Translations under genes and position numbers: made by a program
Part shown: piece by piece, positions 35,694-45,618 of the stretch
How positions within the stretch are numbered: the stretch's first letter is position 1
Layout of the letters: each line of letters begins with the position of its first letter
NCBI RefSeq assembly: GCF_003664995.1
Contig: NZ_JFHL01000009.1
Coordinates: 1-64,000 of the forward strand
From: Mesotoga sp. BH458_6_3_2_1
GTDB lineage: Bacteria; Thermotogota; Thermotogae; Petrotogales; Kosmotogaceae
Direction of reading: 5' to 3'
Length of the DNA: 64,000 bases
Notes under the pieces: model-generated
Told to the model about the DNA's origin: nothing
The model's input: only the letters and a program-made list of their open reading frames with translations
Databases searched by the model: none

Positions 35694-35918
35694 ATGCAAC
35701 TAAACTCGATAAATGAAAGGCTACTTGCAGGAAAGCAACATTTTTGAGTTGCTGTTCTGAAGGAATGAGATGCTAGCCATGACCTCAAAGATTGCGATGA
35801 TGTTGATGATGGAGTCCCGAAAAGAAATGGGTGACAAGAAAAACGGAAACCATTGAACCAGAAGAGTCCCCTTTCCATCTAATTTAGAACAATACTAAAT
35901 ATGAAGGAGAGACTTTTC

Positions 35919-36578
35919 TTGAAGACTACAATAATGATTGCGGTGGGTATCATCGCGTTAGTGATAATAGTGTTCGGAGTAACCGGCACTCCAGACGATC
36001 CTTCTGCACCCGAAGTAATAGTAAAAGAATATGAGGGCATGAAGCTTGACGATCTCGACGCATTCAGGGAGAACTCTATCAAAGGTGTGCAGTATGTGAA
36101 TGTTGATGAGTATTCTCTGAAAATCGGCGGTCTTGTTGAGGCACCTTATTTTATGACTTATCCCCAGCTGCAGGAGCTACACCACATTCAGAAGCTAGTC
36201 ACGCTTCATTGTGTAGAAGGTTGGACGGCGAAGATGCTGTGGGAAGGAATTTCACTCGTCGACTTGATTGAGAAGGCGAGTCCACTGGGGCAGGTCACGA
36301 ACGTAATCTTTAAATCTACAGACGGATACACAACGAGCCTGACTCTGGAATACGTGCGCGAAAGAAACATAATAATCGCTGATAGACTTAATGGAATCGA
36401 GCTTCCTCCTGCCCAGGGGTTTCCTTTCATTGTAGTTGCGGAGGACAAATGGGGATATAAGTGGGCCCGATGGGTCGAAGAAATCGAGTTATCCGACGAC
36501 GACAAATACAGAGGCTATTGGGAAGAATACGGCTACAGCAAGGACGGAAGTCTAGACAAGCCCATGTTTGACAGATAA
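35919..36578 (+). CDS. Membrane-anchored molybdopterin-dependent oxidoreductase (sulfite oxidase-like)
   Basis: 219 residues from TTG 35919, which has AAGGAGAG ten bases upstream. The ATG at 35901 lies upstream of that site. An N-terminal anchor (IMIAVGIIALVIIVFG) precedes a Moco-binding domain: VTLHCVEGWTAKMLWEGISL near residue 93 contains the Mo-ligating Cys, with FKSTDGYTTSLTLEYV and PFIVVAEDKWGYKWARWV later. It resembles YedY/MsrP catalytic domains but is short. No heme partner or molybdopterin synthesis genes are nearby. It probably works on the outer face of the membrane; substrate unknown. Confidence 0.82.
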   Translation: MKTTIMIAVGIIALVIIVFGVTGTPDDPSAPEVIVKEYEGMKLDDLDAFRENSIKGVQYVNVDEYSLKIGGLVEAPYFMTYPQLQELHHIQKLVTLHCVEGWTAKMLWEGISLVDLIEKASPLGQVTNVIFKSTDGYTTSLTLEYVRERNIIIADRLNGIELPPAQGFPFIVVAEDKWGYKWARWVEEIELSDDDKYRGYWEEYGYSKDGSLDKPMFDR

Positions 36579-36594
36579 CTCACTTCTACTTCCG

Positions 36595-36810
36595 GGGACA
36601 GACTCCATTTTTTACATCTAGTTAACATCCACAAAATGCACTTATTGTCTCTTTAATAGGCCGTTTTAAGCTCTCTCCTATTTAGGGACAGACTCTAATA
36701 TTTACCTGTAGTTCACACTATCTACTTACATGAGAGCTATTACTCATTGAAAGCAGAAGATGTTCTCAGTGTTAAGTTTAACACAGTGTAAAAAAGGGAG
36801 TCTGTCCCGG
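36595..36810. repeat. Three GGGGACAGACTC-type elements
   Basis: Copies at 36595-36626 (plus; begins GGGGACAGACTCCATTTTTT, 16 bp after the molybdopterin gene stop), 36685-36716 (plus, diverged), and 36771-36810 (minus; ends 10 bp from the stop of the minus-strand DUF4180 gene). They fill the gap between two convergent genes. Confidence 0.75.
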
Positions 36811-36820
36811 AAGGAAGTAT

Positions 36821-37189
36821 TTATCTTTGAATGCTCTGACCGCTTAGTTTCTGGATGGCCTCCTCTTCTGTTGAAACGAAGAAGTTCTGGCTTCCCCGAT
36901 TGGACTCAAGAATAAAGGCATTCAGACTTCTGCTCTGGATACCGCTGAAATCGCCAACTATAGCGATCCTTAGTCTGTAGTTAGTCATCTTCTGAAGGAT
37001 TTCCCCGGCAAGACCCGTTTTGAGATTATAGAACTCTTCGGGAAAATGTTCTTTATTGAATACGAAGTTTGTGCAACCTTCGTAGACGTAGTCGGATATT
37101 CCGTCCAGCAAAGACTGCGCGTCTGCAAACGGCGCTTCGATTTCGTCAAATACACATATCTTACCTGTTTCCGAATCTATGATTCTCAT
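36821..37189 (-). CDS. DUF4180 domain-containing protein
   Basis: 122 residues covering the whole DUF4180 domain: an N-terminal beta strand region, the NFVFNKEHFPEEFYNLKTGLAGEILQKMTNYRLRIAIVGDF core and a C-terminal FFVSTEEEAIQKL. Function of the family is not known; members are small cytoplasmic proteins. A weak GGTGAG precedes the ATG. A plus-strand promoter for the next gene lies about 185 bp upstream of this start. Confidence 0.82.
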   Translation of the reverse strand: MRIIDSETGKICVFDEIEAPFADAQSLLDGISDYVYEGCTNFVFNKEHFPEEFYNLKTGLAGEILQKMTNYRLRIAIVGDFSGIQSRSLNAFILESNRGSQNFFVSTEEEAIQKLSGQSIQR

Positions 37190-37374
37190 TTGCTCACCAA
37201 CCTTTGTTGTATCTCGGTATATCTTATCAAAGAGTTAAAGACGAATCAAAATTCTCAACGAGTTTTTGATCCAGCATTGCATTTTGCAACTTCCGGAGAG
37301 GATCCAACCGAGGAAAGTCCACTTCAAAGGCGACCAAAGTTGGACGAGCATAAGATCACGATATTTGTGGTCAC

Positions 37375-37403
37375 TTGAGTGCTCGTGGGGTATACAATAT
37401 GAT
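37375..37403 (+). promoter_or_regulatory. Promoter of the exported protein gene at 37442
   Basis: TTGAGT (37375-37380), a 17-bp spacer and TATGAT (37398-37403), 39 bp before the start codon. Confidence 0.65.
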
Positions 37404-37441
37404 TCGAGAAGCGAAGACTAATTCATGGAGGATGAGTCGTG

Positions 37442-37993
37442 ATGAGAAAATTACTTACAGCATGTTTCTTGGCACTGGCAATTGGATTGTTCGCAAGACT
37501 TGAGATTCAATTACCGATTTTTTCTATGCCCCAAAGCGATTCGAAGAACGGAATCGCCGAAGTTTTTACGGATTTCTCTGAAGAGGATTTGACACTCCAG
37601 GTAACTGTTGTTTTCACCGATGAGGATTACCCGTGTCCAGTCATCGATTTCCTATATGATGTCTATCGGTACCTTAGATATGGCCGTATAGAAGACATAG
37701 AGACTTTCTACATAAGATTCGATTCAGGAGGGAAGATAATCGCTCTCGATTTCCCGGGCGTCTTTGCGGGCAACCACGCCTTTGAAGACACGAAGAATCT
37801 TCACGGGTCGGCAGTCCTGATGCCTAACGTAATAACATTTGTGGATGAAAGGCCCTTGATCTTCGTCAATACATGGAATCACATGTTCGGAGTAGTCCCG
37901 TCTTTTGACAGAGCAAATGAGATATTGCTATTGGACTATCTCGTCACTGAAGGCACCAGAAAGGACGCGGAACATAAATATTCATGGCACTAA
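37442..37993 (+). CDS. Hypothetical exported protein
   Basis: 183 residues from ATG 37442 (GTG 37439 also possible), nine bases after GGAGGA. A signal peptide is clear (RKLLTACFLALAIGLFA). The mature part has an acidic, beta-rich character with VFTDEDYPCPVIDFLYDVYRYLRYG and YIRFDSGGKIIALDFPGVFAG. I recognise no family. It has a good promoter of its own and no operon partners. Confidence 0.75.
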   Translation: MRKLLTACFLALAIGLFARLEIQLPIFSMPQSDSKNGIAEVFTDFSEEDLTLQVTVVFTDEDYPCPVIDFLYDVYRYLRYGRIEDIETFYIRFDSGGKIIALDFPGVFAGNHAFEDTKNLHGSAVLMPNVITFVDERPLIFVNTWNHMFGVVPSFDRANEILLLDYLVTEGTRKDAEHKYSWH

Positions 37994-38529
37994 TAGAGGA
38001 CTAAACTCAGGCTAAGCGCATCATTATTTTCCGGTGAATAGAATGTAGAGCTGGACAACACCATCGTGACCTGTGAAGAACTACTAGTTGTATATGAGTC
38101 CTTCATAAGATCGCGATGGAGTTGAGTCTTTAGCTTCCAGCGAGAACGAGTGACCTGCAAAGAGCTACAGAATAACGATATATCTACTTTGAACGTAGAT
38201 TCTTTGGCAGCACTCTAGGTAATTCACCCAGGAACAGCTGAGGAGCCTAAGAATGTCTCAAGTCAAGTAAGTCACGTTTGACTTGAAATAAGAACTCGGC
38301 GGGATTGTACCAAAGGCTTCACAGGTTTAATCCACAATCAGGTCCTTCATTTCTCAAAAGAGCAAACAGGGCAAACTAGAATCAAATCAATAATGCGTGG
38401 AATACTTTTTCTCGATAGTCTTGCGAATACTCCTTCGTTATCTTCTTTTTGCCACCCAGGTAGATTTATAATCATTCATTCGGAAGAAATCGAACGCCCA
38501 AATGAATAAAAAAGAATCCAGTTCAAGGG
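37994..38529. other. Intergenic region, no gene seen
   Basis: About 535 bp without a credible coding frame, terminator or recognisable repeat block. Confidence 0.45.
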
Positions 38530-39099
38530 ATGGAGATGAGAAAATTGGAAACGGACGCCTTTAAGAAGAAAAGGAATGAGATTAATGAACTCAACAATCT
38601 TGTAAAAACCTATTCAGAGAGAATAGAGGAAGATATAGTGCATCTAAAGCTTACCGGACCGACTATTACTAGACATGACGCGGAAAGAGCAATAGACACC
38701 CTTGAAGAGAAAACAAAATATCTGCCTCTAAAGAGAGACCTAGCTGTAGTTGTAGATTCCGAAAATGCCGACTTGCTGGATTTCCCGAAAAGGGTTAAGG
38801 AGTCAGTTAGGAAACAACTGATTCCCCTGCTTTGCTACGTTGATCTAGATCTGAGGCGGCTCTTTAGAGTCAGCGTTGCCCTAATGGTATTCGGTGTTAT
38901 AGCGATGGGGACAGCTTCACTGCTCACCGAGCTTTCTTTCAATCCCTATGCGCTTCACGAGATCCTTGTTATTGCAAGCTGGGTTTTCATATGGGCAGGC
39001 GTTGAGACTTTCTTCTTCGACAGGAGGAAACTGAAGAACAGGAAACACCATCTTCATCGAATCTACTTTGCAGAATTCATGAGTACAAATAACAAATGA
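38530..39099 (+). CDS. Hypothetical membrane protein with N-terminal coiled coil
   Basis: 189 residues. Residues 1-55 are charged and helical (KKKRNEINELNNLVKTYSERIEEDI), and two hydrophobic segments follow (about 118-135 and 145-162, VALMVFGVIAMGTASLL and ILVIASWVFIWAGVETFFF). The tail is strongly basic (RRKLKNRKHHLHR). CAAGGG precedes two possible starts, 38530 and 38536. Not recognised; the layout suggests a small membrane-tethered protein with a cytoplasmic N-domain. Confidence 0.72.
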   Translation: MEMRKLETDAFKKKRNEINELNNLVKTYSERIEEDIVHLKLTGPTITRHDAERAIDTLEEKTKYLPLKRDLAVVVDSENADLLDFPKRVKESVRKQLIPLLCYVDLDLRRLFRVSVALMVFGVIAMGTASLLTELSFNPYALHEILVIASWVFIWAGVETFFFDRRKLKNRKHHLHRIYFAEFMSTNNK

Positions 39100-39158
39100 G
39101 ACAATCAGGATTACGCTGTGACATGTGGCGTTTCTTCTAAATATGGAGGCGAATAATA

Positions 39159-39512
39159 ATGTCCAAGAAAATGCCGGTTGTGTACTGGGAAATCAATGCA
39201 TTGGATGGAGAATCACTTTCCGAGTTCTACGAGGAAGTCTTTGAGTGGGAGAACGAAGTTAGCGATACGGGATTTCATTCTTTCAAGAGCGGAGATCCAA
39301 AAGGTATAAACGGCGGCATATTCACCGGGAAAGGGGTGCTTCCGACTCATAGGGCACTGTACATTGAAGTCGAAGACATGAATGAGATTTTGCAGCGGGT
39401 TCAGGACCACGGTCAGGAAATACTTCAAGGCCCTTTCGAATCTGGTAATAATATTCTTGCCTTTTTCACTGATCCCGAAGGACACATGATTGGATTGATT
39501 CAGAGAAAGTGA
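39159..39512 (+). CDS. VOC-family (glyoxalase/bleomycin resistance) protein
   Basis: 117 residues, start ATG 39159 with GGAGG ten bases upstream. The two beta-alpha-beta-beta-beta modules of the fold are visible: VVYWEINALDGESLSEFYEEVFEWE, then HRALYIEVEDMNEILQRVQDHGQEI and the closing FFTDPEGHMIGLIQ, typical of the CFP32/27-kDa antigen-like branch. It is a single small cytoplasmic protein that may bind or transform a small molecule; the metal-ligand set is not complete enough to name a reaction. Confidence 0.87.
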   Translation: MSKKMPVVYWEINALDGESLSEFYEEVFEWENEVSDTGFHSFKSGDPKGINGGIFTGKGVLPTHRALYIEVEDMNEILQRVQDHGQEILQGPFESGNNILAFFTDPEGHMIGLIQRK

Positions 39513-41290
39513 GGCTCGCTGCGCAGGAAGCCCTCAGGTCAACTGTAAAAGGTCCGCCGTCCTCCGACAAGAGAGAGAGTTGCACGACGCAAGGCGCCGA
39601 AGATCATCGGCGGACACAAGGCCCGCTGCGCGGGGAAAGACCTTCATTGCCAGTGTGCTACGCACGCCAGTCAGGCTCCGCCTGGCCAGTCTCGCCTTCG
39701 GCGAGGCCAGTTCCGACTGCGTCGGTCAAGCAAAGACCATTGAGAAAGAGCATTGTGGAGAGGTTCGCTGCGCTCACGAGAGAATTGAGAGAGAAGAAAC
39801 CAGTAAGATTGGCGATGAAACTTACCCCGTCACATGCATCTCTTTGATCTACTTTGACTAACCAAGAACAGATCCTTCCTCTGGAACAAATAGCGATTTT
39901 TTCCTCATTGACGTCTGCTCTTTTCGGAGAACGGTGGACCGCCGACGGACAACGTTGTCTTCACTGCGACCAGCGGGTCTTAGCGCTAAGCCTGACTAGT
40001 TTCTACTGTAATAGATGGGGAAGTCAGGAACCCGTCAGTCCCCTATTCGAAATGCTACGGGATGATAATGTCAGACGATTATGCGATTCTTTTGTAGGGG
40101 CGAACGGCTGTTCGCCCGAAAAGGGTGTTGATTGGAATATCTGCCTTTTACGCGAAAAATGTGACAGACCGTAGGAGCATTTGGGAGCCAGTCTGCTAAC
40201 GCAGGCCAGTCACCTTCAGTACCGCTTTGCAGGCAAAGAACTGCTATTCACTCTAAAAAACACATTGACCGTCAACGGTAAACCGTTCTCTGAATTGAGG
40301 TAAATACCAATTCAAGTTTCATAAAGGGCGCACGGTTTGAGGCGTGCTTCAGAGCGCACACTCCCCACCGCAAGCGGTCCCCCCCGCTCAAGCGGGGATT
40401 TAAGATCAAGAGCATTAAGAGCGGTTATTCTTTATCCGTCAACGGTCATTCGTGAAAAACGGGACAGACCTTAGGAGCCGGTCAGTATTTTTCGGGACAG
40501 ACTCGATTATTTACATTTCGTAAACACACTTATAGCCCCACAATTCTAAGCGGAAGTGGACGGCTCCAGACTTCCGAGGGACTCTATTATTCGAATAGAC
40601 GTGGACAGGCGTCAGGAGCTCGTCAGTCCCCTATTCGGTTCCCTTATCAGTACTCTTTTGGGCGAACGGCCGTTCGCCCCTACAAGAAGTGTATGATTCT
40701 GAATTGGACCACTGATCAAGAGGATCGTCTACTGGCTCTTCACGTTCTTCCCGTGCAGCGTATCTTTTGCTCTTCTCGCTCGGAGTTTGGAGAATCGTTT
40801 ACAGTGAACCTGCAAACGTCTCCCGCCGGAGGCGAAACGGACGGGGACAGATGTCAGGAGTTCGTTAGTCTTCTATTCGAAATGCTACGGGATGACAATG
40901 TCAGACGATTATGCGATTCTTTTGTAGGGGCGAACGGCTGTTCGCCCGTGAGTGGATTTCAGTGCAGGCTCTACGAGATGACAGTAACGCTCAATTAGTG
41001 GATGATACCGCTTCACGTCATCCTGACAATGGTTTTGGTCAGGATCTGCTCTTTTGGGTTTCACGAAGCATGCACGCGAAAAATGGGACAGACGCTAAGG
41101 GCACGTCAGTCACTATTTTCGCTTACAGCGCTCAGCGGTTTTTGGTACGAGATCCCGCACAGGAGCACTGCGGGATGACAGTCCTTCGCGTCATCCTGGC
41201 ATGCTTCTGGCCAGGATCTCGGGTTCCCGCCAAAAATGGATCAAGCCATAGGAACAGAGCAGTCCCAATTTTCGCTCAGTCTCGGCTAGT
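39513..41290. repeat. Composite dispersed repeat, copies 4 and 5
   Basis: Contains the CGCCGA/TCGGCG-GACACAAGG region (39593-39640), a GCCAGT-linked hairpin array at 39649-39725, the palindrome with one mismatch at 40098-40117 and 40928-40947, the perfect palindrome at 40660-40679 in the opposite context, hairpin remnants at 40187-40238, a CCCCGCTCAAGCGGGG unit at 40382-40397, a GACAGACTC element at 40494-40527, and several GGGACAGAC/GTCAGTCCC inverted repeats. About 75 bp at 40040-40118 recur at 40870-40948. Open frames such as 39509-39847 and 40911-41420 are built from these repeats and are not genes. Confidence 0.85.
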
Positions 41291-41703
41291 GATAACTCTT
41301 CAAAGCGTTCAGCGGGACTCTGATCTTAAGGTTACAGCGGTTCTTACGATCGAGATGGTGAAACAAGTTCATGAGGAATTTATGAGCTCATTCGGAGGGC
41401 AAGGACCTAACCAGGAATAAAGAACCTGGACGAGTAGCGTCAAAGAACAATAGCCTTAGCGGAGGCGGGGGACCATCGACGCACTCTTCATTTTCAGACA
41501 GTGATAAAAGCGTTTCGCAGTTACGAGACTATAATAATTCTTCGTAGAGTTCTCTTCATGAACATCCTTTCAGGAAGAAAGGAACGGGCTTTCATCGGGT
41601 CACATTGAATTGCAAAGCTGGATGTGTCTCCTTGAGGCAAAAGATAAGGAGTCTGAGATGCTAGAATAAAACGAGCCTCTGGAGCTTGATTGGGGGAAAA
41701 GCT
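41291..41703. other. Intergenic region before the giant coiled-coil protein
   Basis: No gene and no clear promoter pair. A TAGAAT at 41662-41667 could serve as -10 but has no good -35. Confidence 0.4.
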
Positions 41704-44700
41704 GTGAAAATGATCTTTGTCTTTATTCTTATTCTGTGTGTATATCTTATTGCATTTTCAGGTGCGATCAACCTTACTGTCGAAGAGACTATGTCGCTTA
41801 CTGAGCTTAATAAATCATACAACGCAGCAATAGAGACTTTTGCAAAGAAAGCTGGTCTCTTGAGCTCGGGGGCAGATCACTTTGTGAATGCGCTCTATTC
41901 AAAGGATCCACTGCTGATTCGGTTTAGAGAAGATGTTAGAGAATCGATTGAGAGTATTGAAGAGGCTCGAATAAACGCTGTCGGTGAAGAGGAGATGTCA
42001 AAGCTTTTGCTGGCTTACCAGAGGGCGAAGCTTAGAGAAAATAAGCAACTGATGGCAATTGCCGAATCTTCGCTGTACAGTTCCATGGACTATGCTGTTG
42101 CAGAAGGATTGAAAAGTTCCCTGGCAACCGCAAAAAAAGTGATATCGGACTTTCTTTCTAACTGGAAAAGTATCCTTGAGCCGATTCTGAAGGGTGATTT
42201 CAAGGGAGTTCTTAAAAACGCAATTTTGCAGGTTATTGACTCCACATACAAGATAACTTTCATAGATCATGTCAAGACAAATTATGGAGCGACCGAACGT
42301 ATTGCAAACTACTGGTGGAAGTCTTACTTCGTAGATCCTTTCACACTCTCCGATGAGAAGAAGATGGTGGATGAGGTTCTGACAAGTGCTTCCGATGAGT
42401 TGAAAGAGAAGTTGAAAGAGAAACTGACAGAGAGGGTCAAGATCGAGATAATCTCGAAAGGAGAAGAATTGTCACATGAGGCTCTGGAGAAGACTGTGAA
42501 GGAGAAGGCAGAAGGCATATTGAAAAATCTCATCGAAACCCCCTCGTTGCTGATAGAGCTTTTCGCGAAGTACTATAACGTAGCAGAGTTTCAAATTATG
42601 TTCAATAATTTGGCCGTAAACGAAATAGGTTTCCTGAAAGAGATCAGGAGGGTTGTGGGCGAGGATATTGCGGAAATCGATAGATGCTATTTCGACAAAG
42701 CCTATTTTCTTCGAAGGCGGCGGCAATCTGATGACGGAGAGAATAAAGCCACAAAAGAGATCAGCGTAAACAGCGTGATAGTTGGGACAGAGAAAATAGT
42801 GCCGGAAGTAGTATCACAGAACGTTGAAGAAGCATTTGAGAACAAAGATCCTCTTACTTCTGTTGTGACTGTGGAGACCATTGAAGATGAAATTAAGGTT
42901 GTTGCTTCTCACTACGAATCAGAGGGAATTCCTTCATCACAGAAATCGATTGATCTCATCGAAGAGCTTTTCGTAAGACTTGAACTGGACGAGATTACAT
43001 CTGGAGTCTTCTATGAGGAGACACAAAGGATTCAGGACAATTATAATTCGGCCTTGAAGGCTTCAGTGTCGCAAATCTTCACAGAACTTGATCATCTAAG
43101 GGAAAGGGGAGAAATCTCGGTTCAAGAATACAACGATCGAAAGAGATCTGTGCAGGAAGAATCTGCAAATGAATGGGGCAATCTTGAATCATCTGTTGCA
43201 GAACTGCTCCGTACTATCGAAAACAACAAGGATGCTTTCGCTGAGAGTTTCAGACACATTTATGAAAAGATAGACGTGAAAGAAGAAATCGAAGCTATGA
43301 ACTCAGAGATTAGTGAACAGATTTCTGCTTATGTCGAACTTTACTCTCTTAGGACAGGAATAGCCACCGAAGGTTCTTGGTTTGCAGGCAGCAGTGATCT
43401 GATCCAAAGTTTCTGTGATAACAAGTCCGGTTTCGGAAGGGATTTCATGAAGAGGCTTTACTCCGATTCTCCTGAAGTGAAACTAATAGAGAGCGGTTGG
43501 ATTATTGAAGGTCTAGACTCTCTTCTGGGAAAAGAGATGGAAGCGACTTACAAGATCATTGATAGGACGACGGCAATCCAGGAGGAATTTGCCGATTTGT
43601 TTGGCGGAGTTCCCGCTTACTGCTATTCAGATAGTTTCGGAAACAATGAGTTCTCAGTGGAACTAAGTGTCTTTGAGTCGTCTGTTACCTCCTTACGTAA
43701 CAGGGCCCAAGCTCTTCTCGAGAAAAGAAATACTGTAGATGATTTGAAATATTTGCTTGAAGAGAAGACAACCATGACAGTCGCTTATCTGCAAGCCAGT
43801 CTTGTTCTTCAAAACGGAAAGCTTGACATTTTCACAACCTTTCTAGATGTCTTGATTCGCGACTTCGGCAATCTTGAGAAGGAATACCTTTCAAAATGGA
43901 CCGAAAAGATAGCAACCATGGTTGAAACTGTCGCTGATCTGTGGAAGCAAAGAATATCAGTTGAACAAGCCGAAGAGAGTTTAAGAATCGTTGCCGTATC
44001 GACTGATTCAGTTGAAGAGCGGTACTCTTCGTGGAATGAGCTTAGAAATGAGCTGTATGTTCTGAAGAGAGAGATAGACTACCTCGAAAATCACGGAGTT
44101 GCACAGCTGGATATCTCTGAAAAGGCTGTATCAAGTGAACTGCTCAGAAGTCTTATCTCTGAGAATGAGTCTCTCAAAGAGAGGGCAGAAGCTGTCAGCG
44201 CAGAATTTGAATTTTCAGTTATAAACGACGAGAGCTACGATTTGAAGTCTAGAATGGATGAGTTTACGGAAAGGATTACAGACTATGAGAAATACCCCGA
44301 CGATACAATATCCGGAAGTCTTGAACATTACATCCGCTACATGATACAAAATGCCTTGATTCAGAAATATGGAATGGCTCTTTCTCTCTCTCTCGATGGC
44401 CAACTTGTAAAGGGTCTGACTGCCGGCAATCTGGAGAAGTCTCTGAACCTGTGCAGTGAGTTCAGAGGCTTCTTAGAGAAGGTTACGAAGCGTGAAGAAG
44501 CTTCTGCTGCGGCGAATAGCAGTCTGAACAAGTCTTTGGACTCTCTTGAAGTTTGGTTAAGTGAAATTGAAGACAGCGGTGGTTCTACGACAGGCGAAAG
44601 AAAAGCTGAGCTTTTAACATTTCTTGACAGCTCAGTAGAAGAGGCAACGGAGATATTCAGGAGCTATGGTTTCATCTATTCGAGGTGGACGAATGAAAGA

Positions 44701-45618
44701 GAGGCAGAAATTCGAGAAAGAATTGAGAACCTAACAGTTCTAGAAAGCAATAATGCTTCCTGGGGGCAGGATGTAACAACGACTGATCTTGGAGTAATCG
44801 AAAGACCTTCGAACTTGATTCAGGGAGAGTTGATCTGGCTGGATGTCGCTGAAAGAGGTTACCCGTCGCAAAGGTTCTCAGTATCTTCGGATGGAAAGTA
44901 TTTGCTGATTGAAATGTCTAGGGGAAGTAATTATTCGACGAGATTCAGGATACTTGATCTTTCGACAGGTGAATTCGATATCTTTCCTCTTCCAGAAGAG
45001 GCTTTAAAGATTATTTCAACTGAACAGTATAGCTTCGACTGGGAAAGAGATGAAAGACTCTTGATATTCTCTTTTGCGGGAACTGTGATCGCCGTTGAAG
45101 TTTCAGGAGACTTTCAGGAGTTTTCTTACAACGTGATCGAAGGAATGGAATTCTTCGGTCACGATTTCACCGGAAAATATGGCCTGTTCCGCGAACCGAG
45201 AGGCGAACTGTATTTGCTGGACAATGAGACTTCATCAATGATCCAAATCGGAATAACATACTCGACCAATACACTCCAATGGCTTCAAGGTCAAGAGACT
45301 CTTTTCTTCGTAAATGGAAACGAGGAGATCGAATTATTCAGCACATCGAATGAAACTGCCTCTAAGCCGGGAACTTTCTTTGCTGCTTCTTCCTGTGCGG
45401 TCCTCCCAGGTGGCAAATGGCTTCTTTATGGCGATGCCTTCGAACTTAAGGCGCTTAGAGTAGAGAATGGCGAGATAATAAGCATGATGAAAATCCCAGA
45501 GTCGAACGAAGAGTTGATCGCCGGAGTATTCCCACTCAAGGGTAACAAAGCAGTATTGTTGTGGATGAAACATGACGAGAAATTTGACTATGGAGTTCAA
45601 GTATGCACTGTCGAATAA
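41704..45618 (+). CDS. Giant exported coiled-coil protein with C-terminal propeller-like domain
   Basis: 1304 residues from GTG 41704, six bases after GGGGGA, giving a signal sequence (MKMIFVFILILCVYLIAFSGA). Residues about 25-1030 are rich in Glu, Lys, Ser and Leu with long heptad-like helices (for example DELKEKLKEKLTERVKIEI and DHLRERGEISVQEYNDRK). The last about 270 residues are beta-rich and TolB/WD40-like (FSVSSDGKYLLIEMSRG, FRILDLSTGEFDIF, LPGGKWLLYGDAFELKAL). No catalytic motif is visible. It may be a surface or toga-associated scaffold. No homologue is recognised. Confidence 0.8.
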   Translation: MKMIFVFILILCVYLIAFSGAINLTVEETMSLTELNKSYNAAIETFAKKAGLLSSGADHFVNALYSKDPLLIRFREDVRESIESIEEARINAVGEEEMSKLLLAYQRAKLRENKQLMAIAESSLYSSMDYAVAEGLKSSLATAKKVISDFLSNWKSILEPILKGDFKGVLKNAILQVIDSTYKITFIDHVKTNYGATERIANYWWKSYFVDPFTLSDEKKMVDEVLTSASDELKEKLKEKLTERVKIEIISKGEELSHEALEKTVKEKAEGILKNLIETPSLLIELFAKYYNVAEFQIMFNNLAVNEIGFLKEIRRVVGEDIAEIDRCYFDKAYFLRRRRQSDDGENKATKEISVNSVIVGTEKIVPEVVSQNVEEAFENKDPLTSVVTVETIEDEIKVVASHYESEGIPSSQKSIDLIEELFVRLELDEITSGVFYEETQRIQDNYNSALKASVSQIFTELDHLRERGEISVQEYNDRKRSVQEESANEWGNLESSVAELLRTIENNKDAFAESFRHIYEKIDVKEEIEAMNSEISEQISAYVELYSLRTGIATEGSWFAGSSDLIQSFCDNKSGFGRDFMKRLYSDSPEVKLIESGWIIEGLDSLLGKEMEATYKIIDRTTAIQEEFADLFGGVPAYCYSDSFGNNEFSVELSVFESSVTSLRNRAQALLEKRNTVDDLKYLLEEKTTMTVAYLQASLVLQNGKLDIFTTFLDVLIRDFGNLEKEYLSKWTEKIATMVETVADLWKQRISVEQAEESLRIVAVSTDSVEERYSSWNELRNELYVLKREIDYLENHGVAQLDISEKAVSSELLRSLISENESLKERAEAVSAEFEFSVINDESYDLKSRMDEFTERITDYEKYPDDTISGSLEHYIRYMIQNALIQKYGMALSLSLDGQLVKGLTAGNLEKSLNLCSEFRGFLEKVTKREEASAAANSSLNKSLDSLEVWLSEIEDSGGSTTGERKAELLTFLDSSVEEATEIFRSYGFIYSRWTNEREAEIRERIENLTVLESNNASWGQDVTTTDLGVIERPSNLIQGELIWLDVAERGYPSQRFSVSSDGKYLLIEMSRGSNYSTRFRILDLSTGEFDIFPLPEEALKIISTEQYSFDWERDERLLIFSFAGTVIAVEVSGDFQEFSYNVIEGMEFFGHDFTGKYGLFREPRGELYLLDNETSSMIQIGITYSTNTLQWLQGQETLFFVNGNEEIELFSTSNETASKPGTFFAASSCAVLPGGKWLLYGDAFELKALRVENGEIISMMKIPESNEELIAGVFPLKGNKAVLLWMKHDEKFDYGVQVCTVE

